This document shows, in pieces, positions 57,385 through 64,000 of a stretch of DNA of 64,000 nucleotides (the stretch's first letter is position 1; each line of letters opens with the position of its first letter). The DNA is from Panopea generosa. Taxonomy: Eukaryota; Mollusca; Bivalvia; Adapedonta; Hiatellidae. Both the position numbers and the translations under genes were made by a program. The notes under the pieces were generated by a model that saw only the letters and a program-made list of their open reading frames with translations, made no database searches and was not told the DNA's origin. Location: positions 69,352,463-69,416,462 of the forward strand of contig CM055905.1 in assembly GCA_029582155.1 (NCBI GenBank), in the 5' to 3' direction.

Positions 57385-57580
57385 GAACAACTTATGATTG
57401 ACTGAATATTTAGCGTCATTTTTTTGCCATCGAGGGCTTACTGTACAGATGTTCAGTTAACCTAACCAGTGTTTCCCGAAAGGTTAACCAGTACTGGAGC
57501 ACACCACATATCCGCAAGTAACTGATAACTTTCCCACTTGAATCAGCGGTGAGAGACAAACGATAATGAGACAGAATGTT
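57385..57580 (-). repeat. SINE-A copy, head missing
   Basis: GCCATCGAGGGCTTACTGTA, CCTAACCAGTGTTTCCCGAA, CGCAAGTAACTGATAACTTT, AGCGGTGAGAGACAAACGAT. It is joined directly to a SINE-B on its right, where the SINE-A head should be. Confidence 0.75.
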
Positions 57581-57584
57581 GCTG

Positions 57585-57810
57585 GAAGACAGATAAATTT
57601 TAAAGGGGTTAAACGACGTTTTCAACACATTCAAGGTTATATGTGACATATCAAGGTTCTCTTAAGAATAAAATCGAGTAGAACTTCTTTCCGCAAGTAA
57701 CTGGCAAACTTTCTCAAATTAATTGTTTTGACCCAGTAGGGTTCGAACCTACGACCCCAGCAGCGAGAGATAAGTGATCTTCAGACGACGGCAACAAGTG
57801 GAAACTTTGT
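57585..57810 (-). repeat. SINE-B copy
   Basis: Tail GTTTTCAACACATTCAAGGT, body CAAGTAACTGGCAAACTTTC, head GTAGGGTTCGAACCTACGAC and GAGAGATAAGTGATCTTCAG. Full tRNA-like head present. Confidence 0.8.
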
Positions 57811-57945
57811 CCACCTACAGATACGCCAGAACAGTTTATAACAATAAAAGTTTCAATATTTCTTTGATAACGAAAATGTAATTAAAATAAATAGGATAGT
57901 TTAGGGGAAAAAAGCATGTAGGTTTATCGTATGTTTATAATTTGT

Positions 57946-58215
57946 TTAGCCGAGCCCGATTAGCTAAGTCTGTAAAGCGTCTGACTATTAATCCAGGGAT
58001 CGTGAGTTCGAAACATTGCCCGGCAATAGTCTCCGTGATGATTGATATACGACACTGTGTCTCTTATACGACACTGTGTCTCATTATCATTCGTCTCTCA
58101 CCGCTGATTCAATTGGGAAAGTTGTCAGTTACTTGTCGAGATGGGGTGTGCTCGAATCACTCACTCACTCACTCACTCACTCACTCAATCAATTAATCAA
58201 TCAATCAATTAATCA
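57946..58215 (+). repeat. SINE-A, full-length, with (ACTC)n(ATCA)n tail
   Basis: Head GAGCCCGATTAGCTAAGTCT and TCGTGAGTTCGAAACATTGC, body CTCCGTGATGATTGATATAC with a local 18-bp duplication of TACGACACTGTGTCTC, then CATTCGTCTCTCACCGCTGA, and a tail that changes from ACTC to ATCA repeats. Confidence 0.85.
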
Positions 58216-58237
58216 ATCAGTTTTTGTTTATCAAGTA

Positions 58238-58400
58238 AACCTGCAGAGGTAGTCTTGTGGTAGAGCACCCGCCTCGCATGCCGGAGGTCGTGAATTCGAT
58301 CTCCGGTCGGGTCATACCAAATACTTGAAAACAGGTATTGGGAGTTCCTACTACGACGACGACAACGACAACGACAACAACAACAACAACAACAACATAG
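58238..58400 (+). repeat. SINE-C head with a (ACG/ACA)n tail
   Basis: GGTAGTCTTGTGGTAGAGCA, then ATGCCGGAGGTCGTGAATTC and GATCTCCGGTCGGGTC form a recognisable tRNA-like cloverleaf half, followed by CATACCAAATACTTGAAAAC and a trinucleotide repeat. It is degraded at acceptor and tail, so it is not a functional tRNA gene. Confidence 0.65.
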
Positions 58401-58409
58401 CAAATGAAG

Positions 58410-59770
58410 AAAATAATATTATTTATTTCATTCAGTTTTTGTTATATATTTTATGCGAGTACTAAATCCTAATGGCTCATTCTCTCTGTAAACTAACAAT
58501 TTTGATAACTATACACTTTAGGTAAAACCAGTATGCCAACAGCGCAGTTTTCTTTCTGATGAAAAAGTTTGAGATTATATTCTTACATATCTATCGCCTT
58601 TTATGCGATAAGAGGAATGTCAGAGTAAGTAAAATCAGATAACACGCGTTTCAAATACCCTAGCGCCCATTCAAGTGATAACATGCAAGTCATTGAAATG
58701 TATTCCTTTTGTCAAATTTATACATTGATAACAAAATAGTATTAAAACCGAGTCCAGTGTTTTAGGTTCGGAGGGCGAGATCGTTAAAACATTTTTTTTG
58801 TATAAAGTCCATCAAGTAAGTTTTTTTTATTTTAATTGTAATATGTTTCATGCATATTTAATACCTATTTAATTAAACATGTTTGTTTATTTAAGACGCG
58901 TGTCTTCATTATTTTTCCCTATATCTTAAAAAGTAACGAACATAAGATAATTAACTTGCATCAAGGAATTTGATAAAATTTTGTTTGCATTGAAAAAGAA
59001 ATTTTTTTTTTTTGTTAAGTCGAAAACCAACACTTAAAATATGTACGTTTTTGTTGTATTTTCCATGTGATTATTAAGAATATTTTATCACTGCCATTTC
59101 TTTTTCTCTTTATTTCCATGTTTGGTATGTTGCAGATGTATAAATCAGGTACCTAAACATTTAAGATTAAAACAGAATAAAATAGGAAATGAAAACTGTC
59201 AAACATATACACATTTATACATGTTATGGAAACGAATATTATACGATAAAATATTCCGTGCTAGTACTTGTCGTTAGATTCATATTGATTTACATGTATA
59301 ACATTCGGTTTTTAAAAAAAAAATTGTAATGCATATCTTTAATTCCATGTAAGACATAATACAATAAACATATCATATTATATGGTAACTGGATATAAGA
59401 AAACATTAATACAATGTCTTACAAGTAATATTTTAGTGTGAGTATAAAGAGATAAAGTAGTGAAGACGAGTTAAAGAAAGTAAAAGAGAGGAGAAGATAA
59501 GAAATAGAATTTGCTAGATATTGTATGCTATTATATTTTTCATAATTTTACATGCTTCCCCATTTAATTTCATGTGATCCGAGTTTATTTTTTAATCTTG
59601 TCAATGCTTTCATTTTTGTTGATAAATTTTCTGCCTGATAAACATAGGTTTATCACGTAAATGCAAATTTATCAGGCAAATGGCGTCATTATGTAGAATT
59701 AAAAATTTTGACCTGGACGGAACTATTTTTAACCCTACTTAAAATGAATAAAACAAAACTAGAAATATTG
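58410..59770. other. No gene seen
   Basis: Very AT-rich. A small hairpin (GATAAACATAGGTTTATC) occurs at about 59637. No family signature on either strand. Confidence 0.5.
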
Positions 59771-59774
59771 ACAT

Positions 59775-59935
59775 GATAAATAGAATACCATGTAAGTGTC
59801 TGATATTATCAACTTTGTCAGGTTAGGCACGAAAAAAAAACACAAGAACTCGGCAGAGCTTCGTCCTGATTTTTTTAGCATCACCTAATAAAGTTGATAA
59901 TATCAGAGACTAACATGGTATTCTCTATTAATTTA
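59775..59935. mobile_element. Foldback MITE with ~50-bp inverted arms
   Basis: AGAATACCATGTAAGTGTCT and GATATTATCAACTTTGTCAG on the left match the reverse complement of AAAGTTGATAATATCAGAGA and CTAACATGGTATTCTCTATT on the right. The middle is about 55 bp. Confidence 0.75.
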
Positions 59936-60849
59936 TTGCAATAATTATTTTTATTTGCTCTGTTTAATTCAGTTTTATCATACTATTACATGTTATTCCA
60001 CACAATAAAGCGGGGATAAGATCATCGTCGGATACCCACGCGTAATCCATTCCGATTTATCACCAGTGGGATATTAAACTAGCTTTACGTCGTTTCTACC
60101 AAGCAACGATGCAACCATATAATTAGTTCCTTCACGATTTCAATAACAAATGGTTTGATCAAGAACTTGGAGTTTAGAAGGAGCCAGTTTCTCGTTTTAA
60201 TTCAAGTAGGACAGCTGAAAAGAAACACCTCCGAATGATAAATAAAAAAGAGTATAAATATCATTGTAGAATAGCCAAAAGATATAACAGACAAAAAGGA
60301 GTCACAAATAAATGAAATGAAACATAAAAAATCTAGAGAATTTTGGATTTTTTAAGACAAAATAATCCATCCCAACCAAACGATAATGTTGATATGACTG
60401 ATTTTTATAACTATTTTAAAGAGTTATCTTCAGAGTTCAAAATTGAAGATGTAGATGTTCAAGACTTTCTGCAAAGCTTTGATAACACTGAAAATACAAG
60501 TGCATTTGATGAACAAGATTCACCATTTACTTTAGAAGAAATTAGGAAATCGATTAAGTTATTAGGTACAAATAAATGTTGCACTTTTGATAAAGTAATA
60601 AACGAATATTTTAAATAAGGAATAGACGTATTAGATGAGCCGTTAGAAATTTTATTTAATTATATCCTCGATAAACGTTTCCCCAAAATCATGGTCTAAA
60701 GGAGTTGTTATTCCTGTTTATAAATTAGGAGAATCTAATGACCCTGCCAATTATAGAGGGATTACACTAGTAAGTTGTTTTGCAAAATTAGTTACGGTTG
60801 TTATAAATGAAAGATTAAAGAAATGGGCATCGGACAATGAGACAATGGG

Positions 60850-62084
60850 ATTTTCCTTTGAGCCAGAATTTGTTTTTCACTTCTTGCGAGCAAAAATATT
60901 TTTTTGACTGGAAAGGTTGATTAGTTAGGTTTTTTTTAAAGATAAACCCAGGCTAGAAATTTGTTTTCACATAAACATTTCAAGCACGTTGCAAATTTTA
61001 CAGTTAAAGAATAACCCTTCATACAAAATTGAACTTGCTTTTTTTCAGAATTCATATTATAGGTGCTTCAGTAATATAAACAATGACGGAAGACATGACA
61101 AATACTGTTCATTTTATGTTAACTCCGGTTTATAGAACTGAATTCTGCCTGTATCCCGGTAGTGGATGTGGATTTATTTGTTTATTCAGTCCAGAGCCTG
61201 GATTGTGGTACTCCCGTAGTCCATCAAAGAAGAACCATAAACTATTATTGCTGATGCTACAATTGAAGTAACACCCATTGCCATAGGTTGTTGCCAAATG
61301 GGAAAAGAAATTGTGTTCAATATAATGATTAGTATAAATGTAAACAGTCAGACTAAAATGGAGGAGGACACTATATAATTATAAAACCATATTCATTTTG
61401 ATATTAAGAGCACTATGCATTGTTGAAACATAAACAACAACAAAAAGAATAGCAAGGAAAATACCATCTTCTCTACAAGTTCTATTTGTATATCATAAAC
61501 CATACAGTATATCTAATCTTTCGCTATTAAAGTGCATGAAGTTTCAAAGCTTTGAATAAGTTTTTACACAATCAAGTTTATAATAGAAAATATATAGAAG
61601 TAGAATATCATGTCATGTGTTGTGGTAATGCAACCAATAGTAATGCCTACTTAAATTTAGGTAAGGTGCAGAGTACTTCCTCTTTTTAATGGCATTGTAC
61701 TATGTTAAACATTAAAGGAGATGGTATTGCAACATGTCAGCTGACTTGAAAGTTAAAGTCATGACTTTTCTATTGATTGTGTTTAGTATCAGTGACTAAT
61801 CTCTCTCTCTCTCACTCACTCACTCACTCACTCACTCACACACATACACACATATAAGAAAGTATTCTTACATTACCTTTGAGTCATATATCTTCTGAAA
61901 TCATCTTGGTCGTGTTCTTGTTTCTTTCAATTTTGTGCTGCTGGACACTTCTTTCTCCGGCCTTTTTATCGAGCTGGTTTGAATACATTTGGGCAGGGGC
62001 ATATACTTTTCCTTCTCCATGGACACGCAGCATTTTTTTTCTCAAGAATATTGGTGAAAGCTGGATTATTATTTTTTCATCAAA
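60850..62084. other. Sequence replacing the middle of the LINE reverse transcriptase
   Basis: The RT reading breaks off after NERLKKWASDNE and resumes at KLIKAGING, so the palm segment with the first catalytic Asp is missing. The 1.2 kb between is not recognised. It holds a (CT)n(CACT)n microsatellite at 61801-61850 and a 62-codon frame at 61083 without family signature. Confidence 0.55.
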
Positions 62085-62737
62085 ATTAATCAAAGCAGGT
62101 ATAAATGGATGTTTTTTTCAGAGTTATTCGGTCGTTGTATGATGATGTCAAATTGTGTGTTAAACATATGAATAGCTTATCAGATTTTTACAATTGTGAA
62201 GTTGGATCGTTACAAGGGGAGATAATCTCATCCATTTTATTTTCGTCGTTCTTTAATGATATTGAACTTTTTCTCCAACAAGATTAAAATACCGGCCTGA
62301 CTTTGGATCAACTTTCTATTTCCCTATTGCTATTTGCAGATGATGATGTTATCTTCTCAGAAACAGCAATCGGACTTCAAACGTCATTATATAATATAGA
62401 CGCCTATTGTACCAAATGGCAACTTAAAGTAAATGTAAATAAAACGATAGTAATGGTATTCAGAAAAGGGGGGACTCTTAATAAAAATGACGTTTTTAGT
62501 TATAATGGTGAAGAATAAGAAAAAGTTTTAATTATTTAGTTGTGGTTTTAATAAGTCGAGGTTCATTTCAAAGTGCTACTCAGACGTTAACGGGGAAAAT
62601 TTTGAAAGCTTTGGGTTCTTTGTTTAATATTACAAAAAAATTAGAAGTACCAATAAATATTATGTTGAATTTATTTGATTCTTTTGTAGCCTTCTATTTT
62701 AAACTATTCCTGCGAAATATAAGGCTTTGATAAGGCA

Positions 62738-63582
62738 AAACAGAATCTGTGTTTAGGTTAACAGTCTCAAAAAGCTAGGTAGGGTAGGCATTGAGTTCGT
62801 AACAGTCACGAATGCTTAAGGCGACATTTCTCTAGGTATGAATATGTACCCAACTACGTACTATGGTTTAATGATAATCAGTACATTTTTAATGTTGCGA
62901 CTCGGCTAAAAACAACAACAAAAAAAAAAAAAAAAACACTCAATGCCTACCCTACCTAGCTTTTTTGAGACCGTTGCCCTTAACACAGAATTTTTTTTTG
63001 TGTAAAATATAACGTTTTTCTTTTCCAGTTTAAAAGGTTAAAATCTCGTGTAAACAATGAAAGCAAAATGTAAAAAAATGCCGAAAATTTAAAACCGCAG
63101 CGAATAGTTTTGCAATTTGTGAAATTAAGATTTGTTTTTGGTTTTGAGAAAAACTTTGAAGTTTCATTTGCTTTTGTATCTGAGAGCAGACAATTGAAGT
63201 TATAAATAATAAGCAGTTTTTGATCACGGGTAATTCTGATACCATCTTTAATCTGATTGGCTTACTACTGATAAGGGAGGAGTTTATCTTATATTACAAA
63301 TGTCTGCCGCATAAATTTTACTCCATCGCCATGGGGTTATCTCACAGCTGGATACTGATTAATTGGTTTGTTAATGATTGTATATTGGGACTAGTGTGAA
63401 TTAAAGGGATTAACGTATACGAGATATGCTGACTGTTGGGAAATATGATTTTTCTTATGTTTTACTTGGCTTCTCAAATAGAACAAACATAAATTCGGAA
63501 AATCGTAAAAAAAGTCTAGGGTCGGGTACTTTTGCCAGGTAGGGTCGGGTTGCCCGAAACACAGAATTTTTTTTGGCCTAAA
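62738..63582. mobile_element. 845-bp insertion with terminal and internal inverted repeats, inside the LINE
   Basis: It interrupts the LINE between D-K-A and A-D-N. Removing 62738-63582 restores GATAAGGC/GGATAAT in frame. AAGGC flanks both sides (about 62733-62737 and 63578-63582), a likely 5-bp target duplication. The ends are inverted (AACAGAATCTGTGTTTAGG and ACACAGAATTTTTTTTGG). A 55-bp inverted pair lies at 62745-62800 and 62938-62995 (GCTAGGTAGGGTAGGCATTG). No transposase. Confidence 0.7.
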
Positions 63583-64000
63583 GGCGGATAATATAGAACG
63601 TGTACTTAGGAATTTTTTAAAATGGCTACTAAATCTTAAAATGTCAACAAATTGTTCAGCGTTGAATAGCGAGTTAGGTAGATACCCAATGTATATAGTA
63701 AGACAAATAAGAATATTTCCTTAATATATTTCCTTAGGCTGTATTCTGCAAAAAGTAGTAATTGTATATTGTCTAATGTATTAAATATGCTTACAATAAA
63801 TTGTGACAAAGATTCAGCTATAATAAACTGGGCCTCTAACGTTAGAACACTCTTACAAAATGCTGGGTTTCAAGAAGTTGTTTCCTTCATCCATAAAAAA
63901 ATCGACATGTTTATACCACTCCTTCGAAAAAAGTTGATATATATATATATAACAATTGGCGACACAATATTACATCACGATCATTATAAACCATTATTAA

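Larger units (their letters stand above)
60140..63970 (+). mobile_element. Decayed LINE (second lineage), interrupted by two insertions
   Basis: Three blocks on the plus strand. Block 1, 60140-60850: NKWFDQELG, then SPFTLEEIRKSIKLLGTNKC, FNYILDKRFP, NYRGITLVSCFAKL and NERLKKWA, the N-terminal RT region. Block 2, about 62085-62737: KLIKAGINGCFF, YDDVKLCVKHMN, then LLLFADDDVIFSETAIGLQT with the catalytic ADD, then VNVNKTIVMVFRKGG. Block 3, 63583-63970: ADNIERVLRNFLKWLLNLKM, ELGRYPMYIVRQIRIF, INWASNVRTLLQNAGFQ. Several frameshifts and stops; it continues past the window edge. Sequence content differs from the LINE at 16330. Confidence 0.85.

Noticed and set aside
58238-58320. A tRNA gene (cloverleaf-like head with A and B box)
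   Set aside because: Acceptor pairing is poor, it continues into SINE body sequence, and the same head occurs at 38800 and 51900 as part of SINE-C.

Overview
This is a 64 kb piece of an AT-rich, intron-rich, repeat-laden animal nuclear genome. Short exons sit in kilobase introns with GT-AG borders and TATA-box promoters. The repeats are tRNA-derived SINEs, decayed LINEs, mariner/Tc1 relics and foldback MITEs. This mix and the minisatellite load fit a bivalve mollusc, which is an inference; the species cannot be read from the sequence. There are no bacterial-type operons and no convincing functional tRNA or rRNA gene.

Two kinds of gene can be built exon by exon. (1) Minus strand, 10878 down to 1382: the first nine coding exons (244 codons) of a TBC1D13-type Rab GTPase-activating protein. 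Its last exons lie left of the window. (2) Plus strand, 27.1-53.3 kb: three tandem paralogues (called A, B and C here) of a small secreted protein family I do not recognise. All have three exons with phase-0 introns, a signal peptide, a fixed Trp pattern and two Cys in the last exon. A (131 aa) is diverged; B (130 aa) and C (127 aa) lie in a recent segmental duplication (39.4-44.45 kb and 45.1-53.7 kb).

Layout. 1-10.9 kb: TBC1D13 with SINEs, two piggyBac-type MITE copies, a SINE nested in a SINE, and 36-bp and 44-bp minisatellites. 11.2-12.1 kb: 38-bp array. 12.1-14.7 kb: 1.29-kb unit duplicated in tandem. 14.9-20.05 kb: two LINE relics, one with a 2A-like peptide motif. 20-23.4 kb: no gene. 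23.45-26.7 kb: 24-bp array. 27.1-38.1 kb: gene A, whose 8.8-kb intron 2 holds a 30-bp array and an 80-bp satellite with higher-order structure. 38.2-39.4 kb: SINEs and a LINE tail. 39.4-53.7 kb: genes B and C. 53.7-55.6 kb: an orientation-switching 21-bp array and a 57-bp array. 55.6-56.6 kb: a MITE and a frameshifted P2X7-like zinc-domain relic. 57.4-60 kb: SINEs and a foldback element. 60.1-64 kb: a LINE relic interrupted by two insertions.

Nine tandem arrays occupy roughly 12 kb, nearly a fifth of the window. Most long open frames here come from tandem repeats whose period is a multiple of three and are not genes. Exon borders were set by reading splice sites, frame and family resemblance by eye; no alignment was run, and repeat borders are approximate to about 5-20 bp.
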